64,000 nt of DNA from NCBI RefSeq assembly GCF_023515995.1, contig NZ_CP097320.1:4154001-4218000 (forward strand). Direction: 5' to 3'. The notes beneath the pieces are model-generated. The model did not search any database and was not told the origin of the DNA. It saw only the letters and a list, made by a program, of their open reading frames with translations. Made by a program: the position numbers and the translations under genes. Below, piece after piece: positions 16,059-24,304 of this stretch; within the stretch, counting starts at the first letter, position 1, and each line of letters starts with the position of its first letter. The DNA is from Candidatus Mycobacterium methanotrophicum. Its GTDB lineage: Bacteria > Actinomycetota > Actinomycetes > Mycobacteriales > Mycobacteriaceae.

Positions 16059-18421
16059 GCGTCGCGACCAAATCGTCGCAGCCGCAGCGAGTTAGTCACC
16101 ACACTGGCCGAGGAGAGCCCCATCGTCGCGCCCGCAACGATCGGGTTCAGCACGCCCAGCGCGGCAAGAGGGATCGCGGCGGTGTTGTAACCGAAGGCCC
16201 AGCCGAGATTCTGATGGATTGTCCGCAGGGTTTGTCTCGACAGCTCGATCGAACGCACCACACCGTCGAGCCGGCCGGACATCAGCGTGATATCAGAGGC
16301 CTCGATGGCGACATCGGCGCCGGTGCCAATCGCAATGCCCAGATCGGCTTGCACCAAGGCGGGCGCATCGTTGACGCCGTCACCAACCATCGCAACCACG
16401 CGACCCTCGCCCTGCAGCCGCCGAATCTCGGTCACTTTGTCCCGGGGCAACACCTCGGCCAGCACCCGTTCGATGCCGACCTGCTTCGCGATCGCGGCCG
16501 CCGTGCGGGTGTTATCGCCGGTGATCATGACGACTTGCAGCCCCATGGCGCGCAGTTGGCGAACCACGTCGACGGCGTCGTCCTTGACGGTGTCGGCCAC
16601 CGCGAGCACACCGACGACGTGGTCGTCGCGCCCGACGAAAACCGCGGTGCGGCCTCGCTCTTCCAACTCGAGGGCCGCCAGAGCGAGGTCGTCGGGCACC
16701 GACAACTCGTGCTCTTCGACGAGCTTGCGCCGCCCCACAAGAACAGATCGCCCGTCGACCCGCGCCCGCACCCCGTGTCCCGCGACGCTGGCGAACCCCG
16801 TGGCGGGCGGTACGTTCAACCCACGTTCGAGCGCACCGGCGACAATCGCCGCGCCAATGGGATGCTCGGAGCCCGATTCCACTGCCGCCGCGATCCGCAG
16901 CAGCACATCGGGCTGGCGGCGCTTGCCGGCAATGACATCGGTCAGCTGCATTTGGGCGCGCGTGAGGGTGCCGGTCTTGTCGAACACCACGGTGTCGACC
17001 TTCTTCGAGACTTCGAGCACGTCACCGCCCTTGACCAGGATCCCCAACTCGGCGCCTCGGCCGGTGCCGACCGTGATCGCCGTCGGGGTGGCCAGGCCCA
17101 ACGCACACGGGCAGGCAATCATCAGTACCGAAATCGCGGCGGTCATACCGCCCACCGGGTTGGCCACCAATAGCGTCCATCCGACGAAGGTCGTGGCGGC
17201 AACGCCAATCACCGCCGGCACGAACACCGCCGATACCCGGTCGACCATCCGTTGTACCGGGGCCTTGCGCCCCTGTGCCTGCTCAACTAGGCGCACGATT
17301 TGGGCCAACGCGGTGTCTGCCCCAACGGCGGTGGCGCGCACGGTCAATAGGCCGTCGAGGTTGACCGTTGCTCCTGCGACATGGTCGCCCACGGTCTTCC
17401 CGACCGGAACGGACTCGCCGGTGAGCATCGACTCATCCACGGCCGCACGTCCGTCGACGACTTCGCCGTCGACCGGAATTTTCTCGCCCGGCCGTACTCG
17501 CACCAGATCCCCGACTTGGACCCGATCGATGGGGACGAGAATTTCCTGTTCGCCGACGAGCAGGCAGGCTTCCTTGGCGCCCATCTCCAGCAGCTTGCTG
17601 ATTGCCTGTGACGCCTTGCCCTGGGCTCTGGCCTCGAAATAGCGGCCCAACACGACCGATGCACTGATGAGCGCGGCAGTGTCGAAATACACGGGTCCGC
17701 CGGTGAATAACTGATAGACGGAGTAGGTGAATGCGGTCATCGTGCCCAGCGCGATCAGCGTGTCCATATTTGCGCTGCCGGCGCGCGCCTGCTGCACCGC
17801 CCCCCGCAGAACCGGCCACCCGGACACGAATTGCACCGGTATCGTCACGGCGAAGGCCGACCATTTTGCCCAGGGGTACGCGGCAAGAAACGTCGTCAAC
17901 CCGAATGAGAGCAGCGACAACGGCACCGCCAGCAATACCCGCAGCAGCCACTTCCGCTGCTGGCTCCCACTATCCTTTCCCGGCGACGCCTGGCACGAGC
18001 TCGGCGGCCCGGACTCGCTGCCGCCGCAACCCGCTGGCCCGGTCGACTCGTCGCCGTCCGGCGGCCGGCCGAACAAGCGACGAATCCCGCCGCTGAACTT
18101 CCGCGCCCCAATTGTTTTGCGCGCATTAGCCGAGTGCGGAGCGCGCGCGGGCACCGACTCTGCGGGGATATCCCGCGCGGCGGCGATCGCCGACAAGACG
18201 CCGTCGGTGTCGCGACTGCCCGGCGAGAAGTAGACGACCACCGATGCCGTACGCGGATAGGCATACACCGCGCACACTCCGGTCACCTTGACGACTGAGT
18301 CCTCTATCGCTACGGCGCGAACCTCGTCGAAGCGAAACCCGGTGGCGTGCACCCGCATTCGCCCCGCCGCGTCGGATACAACCTTGAGTGCGATATCGGC
18401 GAGCGTGTCAGTGGGCGCCAT
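16055..18421 (-). CDS. ctpV: Copper-exporting P1B-type ATPase (CtpV-like)
   Basis: Pumps Cu(I) out of the cytoplasm at the cost of ATP. 788 residues. Seen: an N-terminal ferredoxin-like domain with no CxxC, a Ser/Gly/Cys-rich linker, eight predicted TM helices, TGES actuator motif (DESMLTGESVPVGK), the ion-path motif ACPCALGLATPTA, phosphorylation site VFDKTGTLT, and MVGDGVNDAP. The order csoR - DUF1490 - ctpV - DUF5134 equals the M. tuberculosis copper-induced operon, supporting the name. It overlaps the DUF1490 gene by 14 nt and the DUF5134 gene by 4 nt, so the operon is translationally coupled. Confidence 0.93.
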   Translation of the reverse strand: MAPTDTLADIALKVVSDAAGRMRVHATGFRFDEVRAVAIEDSVVKVTGVCAVYAYPRTASVVVYFSPGSRDTDGVLSAIAAARDIPAESVPARAPHSANARKTIGARKFSGGIRRLFGRPPDGDESTGPAGCGGSESGPPSSCQASPGKDSGSQQRKWLLRVLLAVPLSLLSFGLTTFLAAYPWAKWSAFAVTIPVQFVSGWPVLRGAVQQARAGSANMDTLIALGTMTAFTYSVYQLFTGGPVYFDTAALISASVVLGRYFEARAQGKASQAISKLLEMGAKEACLLVGEQEILVPIDRVQVGDLVRVRPGEKIPVDGEVVDGRAAVDESMLTGESVPVGKTVGDHVAGATVNLDGLLTVRATAVGADTALAQIVRLVEQAQGRKAPVQRMVDRVSAVFVPAVIGVAATTFVGWTLLVANPVGGMTAAISVLMIACPCALGLATPTAITVGTGRGAELGILVKGGDVLEVSKKVDTVVFDKTGTLTRAQMQLTDVIAGKRRQPDVLLRIAAAVESGSEHPIGAAIVAGALERGLNVPPATGFASVAGHGVRARVDGRSVLVGRRKLVEEHELSVPDDLALAALELEERGRTAVFVGRDDHVVGVLAVADTVKDDAVDVVRQLRAMGLQVVMITGDNTRTAAAIAKQVGIERVLAEVLPRDKVTEIRRLQGEGRVVAMVGDGVNDAPALVQADLGIAIGTGADVAIEASDITLMSGRLDGVVRSIELSRQTLRTIHQNLGWAFGYNTAAIPLAALGVLNPIVAGATMGLSSASVVTNSLRLRRFGRDA

Positions 18422-18701
18422 TGTTGTCCGAGTCCACCACCAGCGGCGTAACGTCCTCGCCGATGCGCTCTTTCGCCTCCGCGATCACATCGGCGGCCGT
18501 CAGTCGAGCCTGCTCAGCGCCGCGCTGGGCCTTGCGCTCGGCGTCGCGGGCAAAGCGCATGCCCCACGCGGTCACGGTGACGGTCGCCGCGCGTAGCGGA
18601 ACCTTCGCCACCCCTTTGCGTAGCGCCTGATACGCCGCAACACCCACGGCGCCGGTCACCACCGTGGGCGCCGCTTTCGCCACGAGTCCATGCAACACCA
18701 T
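18408..18701 (-). CDS. DUF1490 protein (Rv0968-like)
   Basis: 97 residues from the ATG at 18699-18701 (MVLHGLVAKAAPTVVTG), preceded by GGGAGC. It has one hydrophobic N-terminal segment with Gly-Ala repeats, then a basic stretch (RFARDAERKAQRGAEQAR) and an acidic tail. The family is fixed between csoR and ctpV in mycobacteria and is induced with them; its function is unknown. A membrane-associated accessory to the ATPase is a reasonable guess only. Confidence 0.85.
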   Translation of the reverse strand: MVLHGLVAKAAPTVVTGAVGVAAYQALRKGVAKVPLRAATVTVTAWGMRFARDAERKAQRGAEQARLTAADVIAEAKERIGEDVTPLVVDSDNNGAH

Positions 18702-18770
18702 CTCAAGTGCTCCCTTCCTATCGACGACCGGCCACAACGCTGGGGACAGCCACGGTCCTGATCGCCACGT

Positions 18771-19124
18771 CTAGCTGCTGCCTGCCGTCGCCAGCCGATC
18801 GTCAGCGGGTTCGCCAACCGCACCACCCAGCTGTGCCAGCGGACCGGTCAGCGCCGGCGTGAACTTGATCGCATCAACGAGCTCGTCGATGGCGGCTTGC
18901 CCATGTCCGTCCAGCACGGCAGCGGAAAAGCAGGTCTCCAAGTGGTTGTGCAACATCACCCTGTTGGCCCGCTCCAGCGAGGACTGAACGGCTGAGACCT
19001 GCTTCATCACATCCACGCAGTAGGCGTCGGATTCGACCATCCGAATGATGCCGTCGAGGTGGCCTCGAACCGTCTTCAGTCGGTTCAGCACCGCCTGCTT
19101 CTTCGCTGTCAATTCCTGGCTCAT
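18771..19124 (-). CDS. csoR: Copper-sensing repressor CsoR
   Basis: 117 residues, all-helical Cu(I) sensor that leaves DNA when it binds copper. From the ATG at 19122-19124 (MSQELTAKK) the three copper ligands fall at Cys36 (AYCVD), His61 and Cys65 (HNHLETCF), identical in number to the M. tuberculosis protein. This supports the chosen start over the longer frame. A CsoR-type operator lies 11 bp upstream. It heads the copper operon to its left. Confidence 0.95.
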   Translation of the reverse strand: MSQELTAKKQAVLNRLKTVRGHLDGIIRMVESDAYCVDVMKQVSAVQSSLERANRVMLHNHLETCFSAAVLDGHGQAAIDELVDAIKFTPALTGPLAQLGGAVGEPADDRLATAGSS

Positions 19125-19135
19125 GAGCGGCACTC

Positions 19136-19161
19136 TACCCCACCCCACCCGGGGTGGGCTA
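19136..19161. promoter_or_regulatory. CsoR operator
   Basis: On the minus strand the site reads TAGCCCACCCCGGG followed by TGGGGTGGGGTA, a GC-rich pseudo-palindrome. It agrees closely with the M. tuberculosis CsoR box as I remember it (GTAGCCCACCCCC-AGTGGGGTGGGATAC). It is placed to block the csoR promoter. Confidence 0.8.
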
Positions 19162-19164
19162 TCA

Positions 19165-19442
19165 GACGAGCGGGTCCTCTGCCCACGAACGACTCAAGTG
19201 CTGGTCACGCCCATCACCACGCGCACGCTCGCGCGCGCCGTCCAGGACGCCAAAACCCGCGCTGCCCAGTACGGCCAGCTAGTCCGGACTGGGCTCGGCG
19301 AGTCATCGCGATTTCCGAGGCATCGGAGGCTGCGTCCGTCATGCCTGCGGCGCCACCACGCCGCGGCATGCAGGCCGCTCCGCTGGAACCCGGTCAGCAG
19401 ACGGTCAGCTTGTCGGTCACCGCCGTCTGGCAACGGCAGTAG
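19165..19442 (+). pseudogene. lpqG: 3' relic of lpqG (SIMPL/DUF541 lipoprotein)
   Basis: Two frames together spell the end of a SIMPL-domain protein: TTRTLARAVQDAKTRAAQYG then, after a shift near 19300, VIAISEASEAASVMP and PLEPGQQTVSLSVTAVWQRQ with a stop at 19440-19442. The signal peptide and most of the protein are gone. In M. tuberculosis lpqG lies immediately beside hpt, as this relic does, so it marks the right edge of the replaced segment. Confidence 0.75.
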
Positions 19443-19446
19443 CAGG

Positions 19447-20049
19447 TCAGTCCTGGTAGATCCTCGGGTCCAGGGTTCCGATGTAGGGCAGGTCGCGGTA
19501 GCGCTCGTCGTAGTCGAGGCCATAGCCCACCACGAACTCGTTGGGGATGTCGAAACCGACATATGCGATGCCGACGTTGGCGCGCCGCGCGTCGGGCTTA
19601 CGCAGCAGCGTGCATACCCGCAGCGAATGTGGATGCCGGGTGGCCAGGTTGCGCGACAGCCACGACAGCGTCAGCCCGGAGTCGACCACGTCCTCGACGA
19701 TCAGCACATCGCGATCGTTGATATCGCGGTCGAGGTCTTTGAGGATGCGCACCACTCCCGACGAGGACGTCGACGATCCGTAGGAGCTGACCGCCATGAA
19801 CTCGAACTGGGTCGGCAGCGGGATCGCGCGTGCCAGGTCGGTGACGAACATCACCGCACCCTTGAGGACAGTGATCAACAACAGGTCGCGGTCGTCGTCG
19901 AGACAAAGTTCGCGATAATCCGCGCCGATCTGTGCGCCTAGCTCGGCAATTCGGGTCTGGATCTGCTCCTCGGGCAGCAACACCGACTTGATGTCCCCCG
20001 GGTACAGCTCCGGCGATTCCGCTGCCACGCCCACAGCGTGCCATGCCAC
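19447..20049 (-). CDS. hpt: Hypoxanthine-guanine phosphoribosyltransferase
   Basis: Salvages hypoxanthine and guanine using PRPP. 200 residues. Seen: LLITVLKGAVMFVTDLAR, the flexible loop SSYGSSTSSSGVVRI, the PRPP-binding VLIVEDVVDSGLTL and VVGYGLDYDERYRDLPYIG. The start is uncertain: three in-frame GTG codons lie before ELYPGDIK; I took 20047-20049 because it gives a length closest to the M. tuberculosis protein. It follows tilS after a 26-bp gap, the usual tilS-hpt pairing. Confidence 0.94.
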   Translation of the reverse strand: MAWHAVGVAAESPELYPGDIKSVLLPEEQIQTRIAELGAQIGADYRELCLDDDRDLLLITVLKGAVMFVTDLARAIPLPTQFEFMAVSSYGSSTSSSGVVRILKDLDRDINDRDVLIVEDVVDSGLTLSWLSRNLATRHPHSLRVCTLLRKPDARRANVGIAYVGFDIPNEFVVGYGLDYDERYRDLPYIGTLDPRIYQD

Positions 20050-20075
20050 CGCGCTGACAACCAACGGTGGTCGGC

Positions 20076-21059
20076 TTACGTTCGATTGCCGATCGGCTCC
20101 CGACGCAACGCCAGCAGCCCGCCGCTTCGCCCGGCGACCAACCGTTGATTGCGCAAACCGGACCCGACCGCCACCCCGCCCTGGCCACGCCAAGCGGTGA
20201 CCAGCCGGTCCACCCCGCGGATTTGCTTGTCGCTCAGCCCGATCGCGCCGCCGGCCAGTAGCCAGCTGCGAATGACGCCACGACGAACCGGGTCGGGCAG
20301 CGCCGCCAGCGCCTGGGCGTCGAGCCCCTCGGCGGTACCGGATGTGGTCATTGCCTGCGCAATCAGGGCGTCGACCAGTTCGATGTCCTCTCGCAACGCG
20401 GTGGCAGTGCGAGCCAGCGCTTCTGCCACGCCACCGCCGAGCACCTCTTCCAGCAGCGGCAGCACCTCGTGGCGCAGCCTGGTCCGGGTGAAGCGGCGGT
20501 CGGTGTTGTGCGGGTCTTGCCAGGCGGTCAGGCCCAGCTCGGCGCACGCAGCGTGCGTCACGCGGCGCCGCACACCCAGCAGCGGGCGACACCACGGCGG
20601 GTCGTAACGGCGCATTCCGGCTATCGATCGAGCACCCGAACCGCGGCCCAGCCCGAGCAACACCGTCTCGGCCTGATCGTCGAGGGTGTGAGCCAAAAGC
20701 ACCGGACGATCGCGACGGGCTGCCTCCAGCGCGCGGTAACGCGCACTGCGCGCGGCGCTCTCCGGACCGCCGGCAACGCGTGAGTCGCTTACTTGCACGC
20801 AAAGTACGTGCGCGGCAGCACATCCTAATTCTTTGGCTTGTCGCTGCGCGGTGGCGGCCACTGCCGCCGACCCGGCTTGCAGGCCATGGTCGACGATCAG
20901 CGCGGTGGTCGGCAGCAGGCCAGCCGCAACGGCGGCGAGCGCCAACGAATCTGGGCCCCCGGACAGCGCCACGCACCAGCGATCGGCAGTAGCGAGGTAT
21001 TCCTTGGCGAACGCTGCCACAGCCGAGCGGAGCTCGGCTACAGCACCCGGTCGATCCAT
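20076..21059 (-). CDS. tilS: tRNA(Ile)-lysidine synthetase
   Basis: Converts C34 of the CAU-anticodon tRNA-Ile to lysidine with ATP and lysine, an essential decoding step. 327 residues. The PP-loop SGGPDS is at 33-38; DHGLQAGS, PESAARSARYRALE and LLAHTLDDQAETVLLGLGRG are the conserved N-type ATPase blocks, and the central domain is short as in actinobacteria. ATG at 21057-21059. It overlaps the upstream metalloprotease-like gene by 22 nt. Confidence 0.95.
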   Translation of the reverse strand: MDRPGAVAELRSAVAAFAKEYLATADRWCVALSGGPDSLALAAVAAGLLPTTALIVDHGLQAGSAAVAATAQRQAKELGCAAAHVLCVQVSDSRVAGGPESAARSARYRALEAARRDRPVLLAHTLDDQAETVLLGLGRGSGARSIAGMRRYDPPWCRPLLGVRRRVTHAACAELGLTAWQDPHNTDRRFTRTRLRHEVLPLLEEVLGGGVAEALARTATALREDIELVDALIAQAMTTSGTAEGLDAQALAALPDPVRRGVIRSWLLAGGAIGLSDKQIRGVDRLVTAWRGQGGVAVGSGLRNQRLVAGRSGGLLALRREPIGNRT

Positions 21060-22096
21060 CGTTGCGGGTGCTCGATCTCAGCGGGCTGGGGCAGGGTGTC
21101 CGGTCCGGTCCAGACGGTGTTGAATCGCTGCATCCCAACGCGACCCGCGACATGGTCGACAAACGCCTTGCCCCGGGTGTACTGGCTCAGTTTGGCGTCG
21201 ATGCCCAGTAATGCGCGCAGCACCCGTTGCAGGGGAGGCTGCTTGCGGTGACGACGCTCATCGAAGCGGCGCCGGATGGTCGCGACTGACGGCACTACAA
21301 GGGGCCCAACGGCATCCATCACGTGGTCGGCGTGGCCCTCCAGCAGTGTGCCCAGCACCAACAGTTGATCCAGGGCTTCACGCTGCTGTTCGGATTGCAC
21401 CGCCCGCAATAACCCCAGCACACCCTTCGAGTGCCCATCGGTGCCCGCGGGTGACGAATCGCCGCGGCCGCGGACGAAGTCGGCCAGTCGACTCACCACC
21501 TGGGCCACGTCGTCGCTGCCGTCTCGGGTCAGCACGCCCAGCGCTTGCGACATGTAGCCGGACAGCCACGGATTAGCGGTGAACTGCACTCGGTGGGTGA
21601 CCTCGTGCAGGCACACCCACAACCGGAAATCAGAAGGCTCCACCCGCAAGTTCCGTTCGACCGCTATGACGTTGGGATAGACCAGCAGCAGGGCACCGCC
21701 GTCAGCAGCGGCGGCGAACGGGTCGTACTGGCCGAGGATTCCGGACGCGACGAACGCCAGCAGGGCACCGGTCTGCGCGCCGGTGACACGTCCGGAGATG
21801 ACACTGCGCGGCTTGTCGGTTCCGCCGGTCATTACCCGCATCGACTCGGCTGCCGCCCGAACCCACCCCTGTCGGTCGACAATGCGGGCGTCGGGAACCT
21901 CGCCATTGGTCTGAAGACCGGTTACCTCGCGCACCGGCGGTTCAGCCGCCTTGGCGGCGGCAGCCAGGTTGTCGATCACCTGGCGGCGGGTGTAGTCGGT
22001 GGACGGCGGGCCGGGACGGGCCAGCCGCTGGCCGACCGTCGCCGCGAATCCCCAGTCGACAGTGCGCCCGACCGTCAGCTCCGCCGACGCGGTCAT
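21038..22096 (-). CDS. Zinc-dependent metalloprotease-like protein (Rv3626c-like)
   Basis: 352 residues. Carries LWVCLHEVTHRVQFTANPWL, an HExxH-type zinc site (HEVTH), with a downstream Glu in LLEGHADHVMD as possible third ligand. The family has been described as associated with coenzyme F420 biosynthesis by phylogenetic profile; no substrate is known. The ATG at 22094-22096 (MTASAELTVGR) overlaps the dacB stop as ATGA, so I prefer it to the longer frame starting MVVRMRN. Part of the dacB - this gene - tilS - hpt operon. Confidence 0.88.
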   Translation of the reverse strand: MTASAELTVGRTVDWGFAATVGQRLARPGPPSTDYTRRQVIDNLAAAAKAAEPPVREVTGLQTNGEVPDARIVDRQGWVRAAAESMRVMTGGTDKPRSVISGRVTGAQTGALLAFVASGILGQYDPFAAAADGGALLLVYPNVIAVERNLRVEPSDFRLWVCLHEVTHRVQFTANPWLSGYMSQALGVLTRDGSDDVAQVVSRLADFVRGRGDSSPAGTDGHSKGVLGLLRAVQSEQQREALDQLLVLGTLLEGHADHVMDAVGPLVVPSVATIRRRFDERRHRKQPPLQRVLRALLGIDAKLSQYTRGKAFVDHVAGRVGMQRFNTVWTGPDTLPQPAEIEHPQRWIDRVL

Positions 22097-23478
22097 GTTG
22101 CGCATCCGCACGACCATAGAGTGGCCGCCACCGCGTCGATCGCCGTGCGGCCGGTCGGGCCGGCGCCGTTGGAGATCAGCGCGAAGGTCAGCACCCGTCC
22201 GCTGCGGTCGGTCACCACACCAGCTAACGCGTTCGTGGCCGTCAGCGAACCGGTTTTGGCCCGCAACCACCCAGCGGGCCCGGTGGTGGCGACCGTGTCG
22301 AGGAATCGGTCGGACAGCGTGCCGCTGCCGCCGGCGATCGGCAGTAGGTCCAGGAGCGACCGCAGCGCAGGCTGATCGGGCCCGGCCGCCGCTTGCACCA
22401 CGGCGTCGAGGGTCTCGGCGGTGAGGCGGTCGTCGACCGACAACCCGCTGGAGTCCTGCAAGTCCGCGCCGCGGGTGTCGATGTGCGCGGCGTTCAATCG
22501 GTTGGTCACCGCGTCGACGGCGCCGGCGAAGCTCAGCGGCCGGTGCATGGAGGCCGCCACTTCACGGGCGATGCATTCGGCCATCACGTTGTCGGAGACG
22601 CTCATCATCTCGTTCAGCCGCTCAATCAGCGGCGCCGACCTGACAGCGGCCAGCTGGCGCGCACCGGAGGATGCGGGACGGCTGGCGATGCTCACCTGCT
22701 GTGGGTCAACGCCGAGCGCGGTGGCCAGCGCGCGTCCCGCGTCCAGCGCCGGGGTCACCGACCGGCGGGACTGGTCGGTCGCCGGCTGGATACGTCCGGC
22801 GTCGAGCATGACCGATTCGATGGGCGCGATGTCGCCGCCCTCGATGTCGGCCGGATCCCAACCGGGCGCCATGCTCGGGCCGCTGAACAGCGAGGTATCT
22901 ACCTCCACCCTCGTCGCTGACACGCCGCTTCGGCGTATCTGATCGGCGAGATCGCTGATCCGCGCGGCACCGTGATACCAGGTGTCCCACCCGGGCGGAG
23001 CCGCCGACAGGGTCGGGTCGCCGCCGCCGACCAGCACGATGGCGCCGGGCTGGTCGGCGGCGACAACTCGGGTAGTGACCCGCGCCTCGCGGTCCAGCGC
23101 CAACAACGCGGCGGCGGTGGTGAGCGTCTTGTTCGTCGACGCCGGCTGCAGCGCGACGTCATCAGACTGGCGCCAGAGTTCTTCGCCCGTCATCGCGTCG
23201 GTGACCCGACCGCCGAACTTGCCCAGGTCAGGGTTGAAAACCACCGCCGCCAGCGTCGCGGCCAGCGCGGGCCGGGTCGGCACCGGCGCGGTCTCGGACA
23301 CCGGGACAATGCCCGGCTTGGCGGTGACGGCCGGCGGCGGAGGTGGGATCTGAACGCCGCTCGCGCCGCGACCGCTGGCGGTGAACAACGCAGTTGCCGC
23401 AACCACGGCGGCAACCACCGCCAGCACGCCCAGCCCCACGATCAAGTGAGTGGACCGCCGCCACTGAGTGGGACGCAT
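22093..23478 (-). CDS. dacB: D-alanyl-D-alanine carboxypeptidase, PBP4/S13 family
   Basis: Periplasmic peptidoglycan carboxypeptidase/endopeptidase of the low-molecular-weight class C. 461 residues. N-terminal signal anchor about residues 11-32, then a Pro-rich linker. The penicillin-binding motifs are STNK (114-117), SDN in MMSVSDNVMAECIA, and KTG in LRAKTGSLTATNA. The large insert between the first two motifs is normal for PBP4. ATG at 23476-23478 (MRPTQWRRSTH). First gene of a leftward operon, divergent from ppa. Confidence 0.93.
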   Translation of the reverse strand: MRPTQWRRSTHLIVGLGVLAVVAAVVAATALFTASGRGASGVQIPPPPPAVTAKPGIVPVSETAPVPTRPALAATLAAVVFNPDLGKFGGRVTDAMTGEELWRQSDDVALQPASTNKTLTTAAALLALDREARVTTRVVAADQPGAIVLVGGGDPTLSAAPPGWDTWYHGAARISDLADQIRRSGVSATRVEVDTSLFSGPSMAPGWDPADIEGGDIAPIESVMLDAGRIQPATDQSRRSVTPALDAGRALATALGVDPQQVSIASRPASSGARQLAAVRSAPLIERLNEMMSVSDNVMAECIAREVAASMHRPLSFAGAVDAVTNRLNAAHIDTRGADLQDSSGLSVDDRLTAETLDAVVQAAAGPDQPALRSLLDLLPIAGGSGTLSDRFLDTVATTGPAGWLRAKTGSLTATNALAGVVTDRSGRVLTFALISNGAGPTGRTAIDAVAATLWSCGCAT

Positions 23479-23628
23479 GACTCTCCTGACTCCTTTGCGC
23501 CCATTGTGCTTCAAATACCCGCCGACTTCCGCAGTGTGGGACCGACGTGAGGCGCCAGGCTGCTGGACTACGGTTGGACTAGGGTTGACGCGCGCGCAGC
23601 CGACCGCCCAGCCGAAGGAGCCCAAACG

Positions 23629-24117
23629 GTGCAATTCGACGTCATCATCGAGATCCCGAAGGGTCAACGAAACAAATACGAGGTCGACCACGAGACGGGA
23701 CGGGTTTATCTGGACCGCTATCTCTACACGTCGATGGTCTACCCGACCGACTACGGCTTCATCGACCACACCCTCGGCGAGGACGGCGACCCGCTAGACG
23801 CCCTGGTGCTGCTTCCGCAGTCGGTTTTCCCGGGCGTGCTGGTGAAGGCGCGACCGGTCGGCATGTTCCGGATGACCGACGAGGCCGGCGGCGACGACAA
23901 GGTGCTGTGTGTTCCGGCCAAGGACCATCGCTGGGATCACATCCAGGACGTCGGAGACGTCCCGGAGTTCGAGCTCGACGAGATCAAGCACTTCTTCTCG
24001 CAATACAAGGCGCTCGAGCCGGGCAAATTCGTCAAAGCCGCCGACTGGGTGGGCCGCAAAGAGGCCGAAGAAGAGGTGCTGCGGTCCCGGGAGCGGTTCA
24101 AGGCAGGCGGACACTGA
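23629..24117 (+). CDS. ppa: Inorganic pyrophosphatase
   Basis: Hydrolyses pyrophosphate to drive biosynthesis; soluble, family I. 162 residues, almost the same as the M. tuberculosis enzyme: QFDVIIEIPKGQRNKYEVDH, YPTDYGFIDHTLGEDGDPLD (the metal-binding D-x-D-P-x-D), and KDHRWDHIQD with the mycobacterial His pair. GTG start at 23629 after GAAGGAG. Transcribed alone, divergent from dacB. Confidence 0.97.
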   Translation: MQFDVIIEIPKGQRNKYEVDHETGRVYLDRYLYTSMVYPTDYGFIDHTLGEDGDPLDALVLLPQSVFPGVLVKARPVGMFRMTDEAGGDDKVLCVPAKDHRWDHIQDVGDVPEFELDEIKHFFSQYKALEPGKFVKAADWVGRKEAEEEVLRSRERFKAGGH

Positions 24118-24218
24118 CGCACCGGGCAACGCGCACAGCGAGACTCGGTATTCGCGCACAGCGAAATATCCGACGCTCCAATCCGTAGCGCCGCAAGTGG
24201 CATGCCGGCAACGTGGGT

Positions 24219-24299
24219 GTGCTGTCCCGTTTCGCTGCGAATTTCTGGTGGGTAATCTTCCCGCTGGGCGGCGCGATCGCCGGTCAGATCGAGGCCTAA
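24219..24299 (+). CDS. Possible very small membrane peptide
   Basis: A 26-codon frame from GTG 24219 gives VLSRFAANFWWVIFPLGGAI followed by AGQIEA, one amphipathic-to-hydrophobic helix, ending 6 bp before the terC stop on the other strand. There is no clear ribosome site. It could equally be a decayed 3' end. Two direct copies of GCGCACAGCGA lie upstream at 24131 and 24154. Very tentative. Confidence 0.2.
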   Translation: MLSRFAANFWWVIFPLGGAIAGQIEA

Positions 24300-24304
24300 C
24301 CGAC

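Noticed and set aside
24131..24164. Pair of GCGCACAGCGA direct repeats after ppa
   Set aside because: Two 11-bp copies are too little to support a regulatory or mobile element; they may be chance in GC-rich DNA.
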